DNA of 64,000 bases. It comes from Mactromeris polynyma (lineage: Eukaryota > Mollusca > Bivalvia > Venerida > Mactridae). Of this stretch, positions 28,601 to 35,360 are shown piece after piece. Under the pieces are notes generated by a model. It had not been told where the DNA came from and searched no databases. It saw only the letters and a list, made by a program, of their open reading frames with translations. The stretch lies in contig JASFXZ010000012.1 of assembly GCA_032209605.1 (NCBI GenBank), positions 6,820,001-6,884,000 on the forward strand, in the 5' to 3' direction. Position 1 is the stretch's first letter; the number at the start of each line of letters is the position of its first letter. The position numbers were made by a program, and so were the translations under genes.

Positions 28601-31419
28601 CCCAGCGGGCATCTGTAGTGTGCCTGTCGAGTGGCCAGCGATGAACGGCCACAATCCAGCGGCCGTTTGTCAATTTGGGGGTGAGGTATATATAGAGGCG
28701 CTCCTCCGACCTTCATTCACTTCGACCTTTCTCTAGGAGTACTCTACGAGACGAAACAACAAGACACATATGCTGTTGATGCGATGAGCCACGATTTATA
28801 CCCTGCGCGTCCCAGTGGGTTGTTGGCCAGACACCAGCGGGGCCCCAGCCAATGTCTTGCTGATATCCAGCCGAGCGCCGAAAAGTTTAACTGAGAATAG
28901 GTGTAAAATATATGGACATAGTGGAGAATTGGTGAACAAACCCCACCACTGATAGCACTAATATAGAGGGGATATTTTGTGTGTTTTGGTGTAAGATCAT
29001 GGTCACTTTAATAATTTCACTACGAGTTTATTGAATAATAAGTCACTGTTACTCCGTGGCAAACCACTAAAAGCATGAAATAAATGATTTTTTGATTGTC
29101 TGTTACTAATATTCTGGCCATGTTAATTTGTGGTTTATTGTTTACTTTATAAACAAGTGGTTGTATTTGTAGATGATCATCGTAAACGAGCAGCAAGTAT
29201 TGAACAGTGTGACGATTCTGATGAAGATGATACTAACGTGGAATTGATTGAAACTAAGTCTGAATGTAAGTTATCAAGACTTTGTTTTCTATCGCAAACT
29301 CTGTAAACTTGATGTGTGGACAATCTCAGTACTTATGTCATACTCTGCCTATAGTTTAACCATATCAAGCAGTTTGGAAACTTTCTGTTTGGAGAACTTT
29401 TACAGCGAGAGACTCCTATCTGTGGTCTGTCCTTGTATAGGAATATTTTGCTTTAAACCATATCTCTGGAGCTGATGGGCGGATTTTGCTCAAATTTAAC
29501 AGAAATGACAAATATTACATTATCAATCAGGGAGGTCTGTTTATACAGTGGATTCAAGCTATCGTGATAGTATGTTAATAAGAATTACTGTATATGCCTT
29601 TAAATTGGTGGATGCAAAATTTGTTGCTTTTTTTATTTTTTATACATTTGTATTGGGAGAGATCTAGAATTGGTAATCCATCACTTATCCACTAAAGTAA
29701 AACCACATTTTGTATTAGGCTGCCTATCTAAGTCAAACTTGTAAAAATGATATTTTATGTATTATTTTGAATGCAAATGTTTTATAGTCATATTACCTGT
29801 GAATGGTGTGAAATGATATATGTCACGAAACAACAATCATGTGATGTGTTCAATGTTTGTGTTGTTACATGTAACTCAATAATTGTTTGTATTTTACTGC
29901 GTTCTTTATCTTCTCTGCTGTATAATTTTGTAGACCAGAAGATCTTTGATAAAATGGTAGTATTTACACAAGTTTTAGTTTTATTAGTTTCTGTTTGTCT
30001 TTGTGTTTTTACATTAACTTTGTGTCAGTTTTACTAACTTATTTGTACTTTCTAGCTCATCTTCCATATTTGGAAGTTGTGATTAGTTCAGATTTTGGCA
30101 CCTGCATTGTGATATGTTCAGAGATTTTGATACATGAAACTAAGAACATTACATATTGCGTAATAACGGTGTATGGATTGTTTGATTTACTTAGAGAGTT
30201 ATGTATGAGAATATATGCCCTCCTGGTAAGCTCAGTCAGAGCTGCTAGCTGTCAACATGAGGGTTGTAGGTTTGAACCCTTTGTGACGTGTATTTTCTCC
30301 ATGACAATAAGACTGTTTGTGCTTCATCTCAGATTCATGTTGGGAAGTTGTCAGTGTGCTGACTGAAGAACAGGTTAGTACTGGTTGGTAATCCAGGAGC
30401 CCCGGTTAGGTCCTTTGACACCATGCATAACTGAAACACTATCGAAAAATGGTGTAAAACTCGTACACAACATGAATGAATTTGACGATAGGTTCTTCCA
30501 TGGCTGTATAAGCAGTGAATACCACTCATATTGTTTCATCCGGAAAGATAACTAACAAGATAACAAGACTTTGTTATATTTTTCATAGCTTCATATATAT
30601 TTATTGCTCTATCTCCCATGATTGCATTTTGTTCTTATTTTGTAAAATTACTTACATGATTTTTTGTTGAATTTCTACTATATCAACTACTGACCTATCA
30701 CAATGATGACGCAGATTGATCTAATTTACCAGTTTCTGTATTGCTAAATGCTAAAATCACTTCATTATGTATCATGTGTTCATTGTGTAATGTAATCTTG
30801 GTGTTAATGTTTACATCTCAACACATTTTGTGATGCAGTGCAGGAACTAATTTTCTTGGATTTCTTGTCATTTGTTTATAATAACCGGGTATGTTGGCCA
30901 TTGAAACTGTATTGTGTTGTTAGTTTTTGGTTGGATATTAGGGATTGTGTCTGACACCTAGCATATTAATCTCCACAAAAACCAGTGAACTGTTCTCTTC
31001 AGTCGGGGATATTATCTTACCATAACCAATCTTGTATTGCCATTTAGATTTATAAATGTAGACATATACTTGAACTAAAGTAGGTATTTGAATTTCAAAA
31101 TTTTAATGAACTCATTTTTATTGAAGTTGTGTTCTTTACTTCCCTGTTCTACTGCTATCATCTCATTTATTGTCATCATCAATATGTAGGGCCAAAAACC
31201 CATTCACTGTCATTTAGCTGCATTTAAGTCTTTAAATTGATAAATACTCAAAGCTGATTTTTCAGCTGATTTTAAATATTTTTGTAGTACATTTAATTTC
31301 TGTTTTCAGTGAAGAATAGCACATCAAATGACAACGTGAAAGGTAAAATCTGCAAAGAAGATAAAACAAAGATACAATCAGAAAGTTCTGATGACATTGA
31401 AAATGATAAATCCATGTGA
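10586..31419 (+). CDS. Multi-CARD protein gene, 16 coding exons (unnamed)
   Basis: Sixteen exons join in one continuous frame by GT..AG introns and predict 745 residues (725 with the shorter donor of exon 12). Layout by residue: 1-88 linker; about 95-190 CARD-like helical module 1 (exons 4-5); about 230-310 module 2 (exon 6) followed by the basic patch KIKQRKKRK (314-322, possible nuclear signal); 371-445 small module with NKGSIVIQV; about 470-560 module 3 (exons 10-11); 606-745 charged low-complexity tail with SSGKRKNE and DDSDEDDTN. The helix spacing and the pattern of leucine, arginine/lysine and glutamate residues (e.g. RRREAVERLLKK, SRAKKIKFLLKKLG) fit the CARD fold, used in caspase and NF-kB adaptor assembly; a DED or other death fold is possible. 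No caspase, kinase or NACHT domain is seen. Exon 1 opens two bases before ATG 10588 at a phase-1 boundary, so coding could extend upstream. Confidence 0.83.
10674..11192. repeat. 38-bp tandem array, about 13.6 copies
   Basis: The unit contains TTACAATATGTAGTATTTCC and AGGTTTTCATACTGCTTA. Copies are nearly identical (occasional TAG/CAG change). The array begins inside the 5' splice site region of exon 1, and every unit contains a TTTCCAG acceptor-like string. Confidence 0.97.
11193..11629 (+). other. CARD gene intron 1, non-repeat part
   Basis: AT-rich intron sequence ending at acceptor TATTCTAG. Nothing else recognised. Confidence 0.7.
11630..11731 (+). CDS. CARD gene exon 2
   Basis: Phase 1 in and out. 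It encodes DSQYLTQCDGIPRPTHKQSV followed by MKSPTRTKSHPSCS, a polar, probably disordered linker. Donor GTAAGT. Confidence 0.8.
11966..12030. repeat. Fragment of the TATGCCCCC interspersed family
   Basis: TATTATGCCCCCTGCC followed by CTGTCTGTCTGTTCG matches the opening of the two larger copies at 12158 and 14525. Only the first 60-70 bp are present. Confidence 0.5.
12158..12665. mobile_element. TATGCCCCC interspersed element, short copy (about 2 internal units)
   Basis: Opens TTATGCCCCCACTCTGAAAG and closes GTGTCCTATGGACACATTTC plus TAG. It contains two internal units of about 170 bp, each with CTTGTGTC and GTTCACCA. It shares both termini with the copy at 14525-15722. No coding capacity. It sits in intron 2 of the CARD gene. 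Confidence 0.8.
12793..12870 (+). CDS. CARD gene exon 3
   Basis: Phase 1 in and out. It encodes DESVTSKTKEHSSDGADPVS and SCLDIN, a polar linker just before the first CARD-like module. Confidence 0.78.
13103..13308 (+). CDS. CARD gene exon 4: first CARD-like module, helices 1-4
   Basis: Phase 1 in, phase 0 out. The frame runs from ELSDLEVQRKRVCLVKLYAW through GTIANYLFESECKLLSAAAH to RRREAVERLLKK. The amphipathic helices and the charged RxxAVERLL helix match CARD helices that precede the MGPxxxxxF segment. The intron falls exactly before that segment. Confidence 0.85.
13309..14189 (+). other. CARD gene intron 4
   Basis: About 0.9 kb, AT-rich, no repeat or exon recognised. The exon 4 frame reads on into the intron for a few codons only. 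Confidence 0.7.
14190..14307 (+). CDS. CARD gene exon 5: first CARD-like module, helices 5-6
   Basis: Phase 0 in, phase 1 out. It encodes VLMGPASIYDVFIYALKRQE and DTYIADRLAAENVSDKDIA. GP followed by a helix with F and L and a final helix xxLAxxL is the classic C-terminal half of a CARD. Confidence 0.87.
14525..15722. mobile_element. TATGCCCCC interspersed element, expanded copy (about 6 internal units)
   Basis: Same termini as the 12158 copy, but with about six direct internal units of 166-174 bp; CTTGTGTC anchors lie near 14609, 14775, 14943, 15117, 15285 and 15455. Units differ by scattered substitutions, so the expansion is not very recent. It lies in intron 5 of the CARD gene. Confidence 0.85.
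15829..16227 (+). CDS. CARD gene exon 6: second CARD-like module and basic patch
   Basis: The largest exon (399 bases), phase 1 in and out. After a linker (VFVELEQSSLGKCQR) comes a helical module from LYDKDIIEQVNDHFLSLLIF through EKEKKAKALITTMCKCADDI to EEPHVVQKLEKKVCDS. Length and helix spacing fit a divergent CARD carried in a single exon. It is followed by KIKQRKKRK, a candidate nuclear localisation patch. Start and end were chosen by acceptor CCTGCAG and donor GGTTTGT in the shared phase. Confidence 0.83.
16696..16818 (+). CDS. CARD gene exon 7
   Basis: Phase 1 in and out. It encodes DTEESESPSMKRPCMSSTVE, then YNLVSSLRNSPSYLQQAVNS and I. A linker leads into a helix that introduces the next module. 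Confidence 0.78.
16888..17408. mobile_element. Candidate MITE with C-rich ends
   Basis: TAAACGCCCCT at 16888-16898 is the exact inverse of AGGGGCGTTTA at 17398-17408. Poly-C tracts (CCCCCCCCCCCC near 16914, CCCCCCCC near 17386) flank the interior. It sits in intron 7. The 11-bp inverted repeat is short and no target duplication is evident. Confidence 0.4.
17479..17700 (+). CDS. CARD gene exon 8: KGSIVI module
   Basis: Phase 1 in and out. It encodes GFDLEVVNKGSIVIQVAAKN, a WLQLKENCRTGKIKDFIPAV helix region and YRIKFTIYTL. The pattern of a strand with KGSxVI, a helix, GKxxxF and a closing strand recalls a small module seen in uncharacterised molluscan proteins next to death-fold domains. That likeness is from memory. 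It has no assigned biochemical role. Confidence 0.8.
17729..18408. mobile_element. Tigger/pogo-like MITE with TA target duplication
   Basis: The left end, CAGTTGAACCCCGTTATGTC, mirrors the right end (reverse complement CAGTCGAAACCCGTTATGTC), and both continue GACAT. TA at 17727-17728 and 18409-18410 flanks the 680-bp element. Repeated TGTCGACA-like sites lie inside each end and could be transposase binding sites. No transposase frame. It lies 28 bp after exon 8, inside intron 8. Confidence 0.85.
18539..18735 (+). mobile_element. tRNA-headed SINE
   Basis: GCCTCTGTGGTGGAATGG (A box region) and GGTTTGAATCC at 18601-18611 (good B box), then AGCCATCCAGC. The head is the same as in the SINE at 7505. 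It lies in intron 8 of the CARD gene. Confidence 0.7.
18848..18895 (+). CDS. CARD gene exon 9 (short)
   Basis: 48 bases, phase 1 in and out, acceptor TTTAG and donor GTAAGG. It encodes SDKAMFHLETIQDDLE. Support is mainly phase agreement and good splice sites. Confidence 0.65.
18896..21296 (+). other. CARD gene intron 9
   Basis: 2.4-kb intron dominated by the 41-bp minisatellite at 19259-20755. The remaining flanks (18896-19258, 20756-21296) show nothing recognisable. Confidence 0.7.
19259..20755. repeat. 41-bp tandem array, about 36 units, decaying into a 38-bp variant
   Basis: The unit reads GTATGACACACAGCTACTGA then TTATACAGACGGACCATGAT plus A. Variants (CATG/CGTG, ACACAC/AAGCAC, ACTGATT/ATCGATT) recur in blocks, showing higher-order duplication. 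From about 20500 the unit changes to a related 38-bp form with CTTGACTGCATTA. Confidence 0.96.
21297..21519 (+). CDS. CARD gene exon 10: third CARD-like module, N-terminal half
   Basis: Phase 1 in, phase 2 out. It encodes GKQLSKVSTDHHSDLLEENS, DLLCEELEITKDLLALLKDK, then GLVPNNIKQELDKVGSRAKK and IKFLLKKLGSHGNK. The run LLxxLxxKGLVPxxIxxEL followed by RAKKIKFLLKKL is a strong CARD signature. Confidence 0.88.
21830..22498. mobile_element. Tigger/pogo-like MITE with TA target duplication
   Basis: The left end CAGTCCAACCTCTC and the right end (reverse complement CAGTCTAACCTCCC) are flanked by TA at 21828-21829 and 22499-22500. Subterminal GAGAGGTTGT and GGGAGGTT motifs recur at both ends. 669 bp with no transposase frame. 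It sits in the intron that splits the third CARD. Confidence 0.82.
22582..22793 (+). CDS. CARD gene exon 11: end of third CARD-like module
   Basis: Phase 2 in, phase 1 out. It encodes FEVIKDYVKEQNQDLFKSLV, the last CARD helices, then a region with DSVTKVTKTVQVPSGKHRAV and EVFFTATLVLLIEKN that looks like beta strands. The intron falls at nearly the same fold position as in the first CARD. Confidence 0.85.
22794..23320 (+). other. CARD gene intron 11
   Basis: Half-kilobase AT-rich intron. An imperfect inverted pair around 22818-22995 (CATATGAGCGCTGCT-like text and its complement near 22985) may be a small TIR element. Nothing else recognised. Confidence 0.4.
23321..23404 (+). CDS. CARD gene exon 12 with two in-phase donors
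   Basis: Acceptor CTTGCAG. A strong donor at 23345 (GTAAGC) gives DGSESDCK; reading through it to the donor at 23405 (GTTTGT) stays open and adds about 20 residues including HVVTCTDIIDPVCHFEGR. Both leave phase 1, so either splice keeps the downstream frame. Confidence 0.6.
23636..24662. repeat. Degenerate GTCTAATGTAGAGG tandem array
   Basis: About forty units of 20-24 bp built on TCTAATGTAGAGGTTGGCAT and TCTAATGTAGAGGCCAGGGT. Mixed unit lengths break any reading frame. It is the older left half of the array that continues at 26164. Confidence 0.9.
24663..26170. mobile_element. TATACCCCCACAAACG element inserted inside the tandem array
   Basis: Opens TTATACCCCCACAAACGAAG and its terminal palindrome TTTGAGGGGGTATA, followed by a GGTCGGTCTGTC simple repeat. 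It closes near TGTGGGGGTATTAATCACC and GATAGCTCTAG. Three near-identical 156-bp units lie inside (24776-25243). The array reads GTCGTTG on the left and TTTTGTCTAA on the right, which together restore a normal array unit, so the insertion boundaries are clear. No transposase frame; the 204-codon frame over the 156-bp units is incidental (156 is divisible by 3). Confidence 0.85.
24776..25243. repeat. 156-bp direct repeat, 3 copies
   Basis: TTTTCATGGTTTCCGGACGA starts at 24776, 24932 and 25088. The copies are almost identical (one early C/T difference), so the triplication is recent relative to its host element. Confidence 0.95.
26164..27218. repeat. 24-bp tandem array open in frame on both strands
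   Basis: About 43 units of TTGTCTAATGTAGAGGCAGA plus TGTT with variants (GTGGTCGTTG, GAGCCCGACG). Because 24 is a multiple of 3 and the unit lacks stops in one frame per strand, about 320-codon frames exist on both strands (octapeptides like LSNVEADV and STLDKTSA). Nothing supports translation. It lies in intron 12 of the CARD gene. Confidence 0.95.
27219..27557 (+). other. CARD gene intron 12, 3' part
   Basis: AT-rich, ends at acceptor TTTTGTAG. No feature recognised. Confidence 0.6.
27558..27647 (+). CDS. CARD gene exon 13
   Basis: Phase 1 in and out. It encodes GKENKSKSEQVTLVLEDAWI and FNSKKAERKI. The hydrophobic stretch VTLVLEDAWIF suggests a beta strand closing the region begun in exon 11. 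Confidence 0.75.
27648..28347 (+). other. CARD gene intron 13
   Basis: 0.7 kb, AT-rich, no repeat or exon recognised. Confidence 0.6.
28348..28392 (+). CDS. CARD gene exon 14 (short)
   Basis: 45 bases, phase 1 in and out. It encodes AESASSGKRKNELEK, a charged linker. Support is phase agreement with both neighbours and clean splice sites. Confidence 0.65.
28520..28880. other. GC-rich island with TATA box, possible solo LTR or cryptic promoter
   Basis: A sharply bounded GC-richer block in an AT-rich intron (14). It contains TATATATAG at 28687-28695 followed 25-30 bp later by TTCATTCACTTCG, and a long stretch resembling untranslated leader. A solo LTR or an intronic promoter would both fit; no paired LTR or coding region is present. 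Confidence 0.35.
29173..29265 (+). CDS. CARD gene exon 15
   Basis: Phase 1 in and out, donor GTAAGT. It encodes DDHRKRAASIEQCDDSDEDD and TNVELIETKSE, an acidic low-complexity segment. RKRAAS could be a basophilic kinase site. Confidence 0.78.
29266..30215 (+). other. CARD gene intron 15, 5' part
   Basis: No exon or repeat recognised. A small exon-like stretch at about 29933-29956 (CCAGAAGATCTTTGATAAAA) was tested and leaves the wrong phase. Confidence 0.5.
30216..30475 (+). mobile_element. tRNA-headed SINE
   Basis: CCTGGTAAGCTCAGTCAGAG (A box) and GGTTTGAACCC at 30269-30279 (B box), then a body with GTCAGTGTGCTGACTGAAGA and TGGTAATCCAGGAGCCC, and a tail with TGGTGTAAAACTCGTACAC. It looks close to full length. 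The head differs from the SINEs at 7505 and 18539. Confidence 0.75.
30476..31309 (+). other. CARD gene intron 15, 3' part
   Basis: AT-rich, ends at acceptor GTTTTCAG. Nothing recognised. Confidence 0.6.
31310..31419 (+). CDS. CARD gene exon 16 with stop codon
   Basis: Phase 1 in. It encodes LKNSTSNDNVKGKICKEDKT and KIQSESSDDIENDKSM, then TGA at 31417-31419. This is a lysine/serine/acidic tail without recognised domain. Confidence 0.8.
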
Positions 31420-31514
31420 ATTACAAACCTTCATATGTATGTGGATGATTCGATTGTCACAGCTGATGAATTCATTAGAAATCTGGACTGAATTTATTTG
31501 TTATTTGTTATAGG

Positions 31515-32070
31515 TAACACTTTAGTGTTATTGGTAACACTTTAGTGTTATTGGTAACACTTTAGTGTTATTGGTAATACTTTAGTGTTATTGGTAACAC
31601 TTTAGTGTTATTGGTAATACTTTAGTGTTATTGGTAACACTTCAGTGTTATTGGTAATACTTTAGTGTTATTGGTAATACTTTAGTGTTATAGGTAACAC
31701 TTTAGTGTTATAGGTAACACTTTAGTGTTATTGGTAACACTTTAGTGTTATTGGTAACACTTTAGTGTTATTGGTAACACTTCAGTGTTATAGGTAACAC
31801 TTTAGTGTTATTGGTAACACTTTAGTGTTATTGGTAACACTTTAGTGTTATTGGTAACACTTTAGTGTTATTGGTAACACTTTAGTGTTATTGGTAACAC
31901 TTTAGTGTTATTGGTAATACTTTAGTGTTATTGGTAACACTTTAGTGTTATTGGTAATACTTTTGTGTTATTGGTAATACTTTAGTGTTATTGGTAATAC
32001 TTTAGTGTTATTGGTAATACTTTAGTGTTATTGGTAATACTTTAGTGTTATTGGTAATACTGTAGTGTTT
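31515..32070 (+). repeat. 20-bp tandem array, 28 units, each a small palindrome
   Basis: Units start every 20 bp from 31515 to 32055: TAACACTTTAGTGTTA plus TTGG. TAACAC and GTGTTA are perfect complements around a TTTA loop, so each transcribed unit can form a 6-bp hairpin. Variants are mostly TAATAC (keeps a U-G pair) or fall in the loop (TTCA, TTTT) or spacer (TAGG). The array starts 95 bp after the stop codon. Confidence 0.95.
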
Positions 32071-32360
32071 TATCATTTGTTGTTCTTTCTTGCACTTTTT
32101 ATACAAAATTTGTTGAACAAGTGCTGAATATATATTCATTTTCAAGTTTCCATTGTTACTAGGATCTGGTTTACTAAATGTTTTGTAATTGTGTTTACTA
32201 TGCAATTATTGCTTACTTTATTTATTCCATTGAATGGAAAATATTGACATGAATATTTCATGTTGCATGTATAGTGGAGTTTTAGACCAAAACATTTGTT
32301 AACAGTTCTTAAAATTAATTTGTTTTTGATATTTGCGTTTTTTTTAAACCTGACGTATAG

Positions 32361-32676
32361 ATAGTTCCCACATCTACAATATTTACCTCCCTTGTTCTGA
32401 ATTGTCGGCAATTTTGATAGGCACAGTTTATGGGGAATATAATGTAAACAATGATAAAATAATCTGATATATAAAAAATAACTTATTCATTAAGCTCATA
32501 TGGGCATTTGGCTCAGTAAGTTGAAGAAAGAGTGACTTTCACATGCAAATTCTCTTGGTATTTTCTCAATTATCACATATTTGGAAATTATTCCTATAAG
32601 GGCTTATCAGTTTTGCCTATCAAAATAGCCAACAGTTAAGAACAAGGGAGGTTATTATTGTAGATGTGGGAACTAT
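32361..32676. repeat. Inverted repeat with 63-bp arms (MITE-like or UTR hairpin)
   Basis: The arms 32361-32423 and 32614-32676 are about 57/63 identical as reverse complements, both bounded by ATAGTTCCCACATCTACAAT outside and TTTTGATAGGCA inside, with a 190-bp spacer. This could be a TIR element about 316 bp long. It lies in the presumed 3' UTR. Confidence 0.88.
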
Positions 32677-33446
32677 GTATTGCATAGATTTTATAGTTTT
32701 TATGTGTTGAGGAAAGAAATGTATAGAATACACTTTTATGTTTTTGATGAATAATTTGTTTTTTGTATTGTTATGAAATCTTTTATATATCATGTGTAGT
32801 ATTTGATCTTTTGATGTTTTTACAATCTTTACACTTTGTATTGTGTTACTATGGTAATAATCATGATTATGTAGCGTTGTTCCATACTTGTTAGTTGATG
32901 TTTGTTTGTTCGTGTGTTTTCACTCGCTACTACCAGGTGTTTGTCTCTCTTAAATTTCTTAACTAAAATATTTTTTGTTATTTGTATTTATGTACATCAA
33001 AACCAAACACTGGAAAACTATTTTGGAACAAACTTATGGAGACATTCAATCCATTTCTATTCTTTTTCAGCATGCATGTATGTGTTTGTTAGGTCAAGAT
33101 TCATGTGCCCATGAGACATATTTGCATGATTTAGAAGTGACCACACCAATGAATAAGTTTATGACTTGAATGCAATTTGCATGCATTTAATTTTGTTTTA
33201 CAATTTACTAACCATGTAGTCCAGCCTTTTGTGTTCGATTTTTATAACGGGTATTTAAATTTCCTTGATGAAATGCTTGTTTTTTTGCTTCAAAATAATC
33301 ATTTAAACCATGTCCTCATTATCTAACTCTCGATCAATTCCTGCCATAGATTGAGTGCTAGAAATTTCAACAGTACATGTATATTATCTACTGGTTTGTA
33401 TGCCTTGGTGTTTTTTCATGTTTTTGTATCAAAATGTTGTTAACTT

Positions 33447-33630
33447 GTATGTTAACTACACTGTTGCTAGTGCTAGTAGTCAGCCCAATCATGTATGTTA
33501 ACTACACTATTGCTAGTGCTAGTAGTCAGCCCAATCATGTATGTTAACTACACTATTTCTAGTGCTAGTAGTCAGCCCAATCATGTATGTTAACTACACT
33601 ATTGCTAGTGCTAGTAGTCAGCCCAATCAC
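33447..33630. repeat. 46-bp tandem repeat, 4 copies
   Basis: Units start at 33447, 33493, 33539 and 33585 (GTATGTTAACTACACTATTG ... GTCAGCCCAATCAT), nearly identical. Each contains GCTAGTGCTAGTAG, itself a small duplication. Confidence 0.93.
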
Positions 33631-33680
33631 CATCTGGCAGCTAAAATTTACCGTTATTGTTTAAAAATTGCATACTTTAT

Positions 33681-33686
33681 AATAAA
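33681..33686 (+). promoter_or_regulatory. Candidate poly(A) signal
   Basis: AATAAA on the + strand 2.26 kb after the CARD-gene stop codon. No downstream GU-rich element was judged. Confidence 0.25.
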
Positions 33687-34889
33687 GTAAAATATGTTTA
33701 TCAAGTTAATCATTTATATCAAATCTGGCTCCCCGCTTGTGAAAACTATCGCCAGCCTTGTGTTAATATGAAACATTGTAAGTTTCTGGTAAGCCAGAAA
33801 TGCAAAGAACAACAAGTTCTAATTTGGTTTTACAGAATTTCCTTTATCCTTTTCAACCTTACTATGTAGTCCATACATGTAGTAAATACATCACTTTCTC
33901 ATAATTTAGTGCATTCTATCAAAATCAATATTTTCCAACTGTATGCTTGCTACATTTGACTTACTTCTTCTGAAGTATCATAAAAAAGAACAATTGAAAA
34001 TTCCCGTTGTTCATTTAATATTCAAGAGATCTATTAAGTGCTTTGTTTGTCACATAAGTACATGTATATAGTACAACAGTCAAGTAATTCATGCGACATG
34101 CGAATGAAATGTGTCACCGAACTCGCCCTCAACAAACAATAGGATTTCAACTGATCAATGAAATGTGTTAAGTACTGTATTGTTTGACCTATCTATGGTA
34201 AAAAATGAATGAAATGGTAGCTAGGGACCGCAAATCATGTTCGAGTGTTCGACCTTTCTCTGTTCAAGTGAACTACTGTTAGAAAATATGAAATAAGAAG
34301 GGATTGTGCCGGGACGTAAGAACCTTTTAGAGGTGTCTACTGTGTTCATGCCAAAACTGGTCGAGGTTTCGAAGTTCTACTGTACACTGAATTTTTGATT
34401 GATCACCTTACGTTGCTGTTGATTATTTATTTTGATCATACTCTTATATAAACAGACGTTTTTGTACATCATGTATTCATTTTGAGTTTTTGTAGAGCAA
34501 TGAATGGGGCATTAATTCATAGAACTCTATTAGTCAATTTGTTTTAAGAGGTTCTTTGAGTGTATACCAGGTAATTCTTAATCTAAGGCTGTGTCAGTTG
34601 TAGTGAAAAGTTAAGTTCTTCCATTGTCAGTATCTATACTTTTCTAAGCATGTAATATTTAATAATGTTTTCTGGTTCCACTTTATATCATTATGTTGTA
34701 TATTCTAATGTTTCTAGTTGATTAGAGAAAATATTTTGATTGTAATATTTCAGTTTTGTGATATTCATAGTAATAGTTTCCGGTGGCTGTTGGTTATAGA
34801 TTTAGTTTAAGAATTTTGTGTGTGAAGATGAATGTGTGTGCTAATGTTTTATGTTGTTGATATGCACAGCTTTTGATATTGTTAAGATA

Positions 34890-34895
34890 AATAAA
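34890..34895 (+). promoter_or_regulatory. Candidate poly(A) signal
   Basis: AATAAA followed within 30 bp by TGTGTTCAGTTTGATGTTTT, a plausible GT-rich downstream element. The best-looking transcript end for the CARD gene if its 3' UTR is long. Confidence 0.35.
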
Positions 34896-34997
34896 AGGTA
34901 CAATATGTGTTCAGTTTGATGTTTTCTCCTCGCCAAACAGTAAAGCAGTGTGACATGTTGGCAGACATTCTCCACATGACAAACACATAAAGTTCAA

Positions 34998-35360
34998 CCT
35001 CTCCAGGGTGGCCATCTCTTGAGCAACTTCCTGTCTTCAGCAACATCCTCTATTCACCAGCATCATCTCTTCAGCAACATCCTCACTTCACCAACATCAT
35101 CTCTTCAGCATCATCCTCTCTTCAACAACATCATCTCTTCAACATCATCCTCTCTTCAGCATAATCCTCTCTTCAGCAACATCCTCTCTTCAGCATCATC
35201 CTCTCTTCAGCAACATCTCTTCAACAACCTCTCCAGGGTGGCCCTCTTCAGCAACACCCCCTCTTCAGCAACCTCCTCTCTTCAACAACCTATCCAGGGT
35301 AGCCCCTCTACAGCAACATCCTCTCTTCAGCAACAGCGTCTCTGTAACAACCTCTCCACA
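34998..35360. repeat. Degenerate CTCTTCAGCAACATC repeat
   Basis: About 22 imperfect 15-18-bp units, with the longer motif CAACCTCTCCAGGGTGGCC appearing near 34996, 35223 and in a variant at 35284. The 115-codon frame over it is a by-product. Confidence 0.85.

Larger units (their letters stand above)
31420..34896 (+). other. Probable 3' UTR of the CARD gene
   Basis: No coding sequence. Candidate poly(A) hexamers AATAAA are at 33681-33686 and 34890-34895. A 3' UTR reaching either would include the hairpin array and the long inverted repeat below. Its extent is inferred, not shown. Confidence 0.4.

Noticed and set aside
29933..29957. Extra small exon in CARD-gene intron 15
   Set aside because: Acceptor-like TTTGTAG and donor-like GGTAGT exist, but entering in phase 1 leaves phase 0 and breaks the frame of exon 16.
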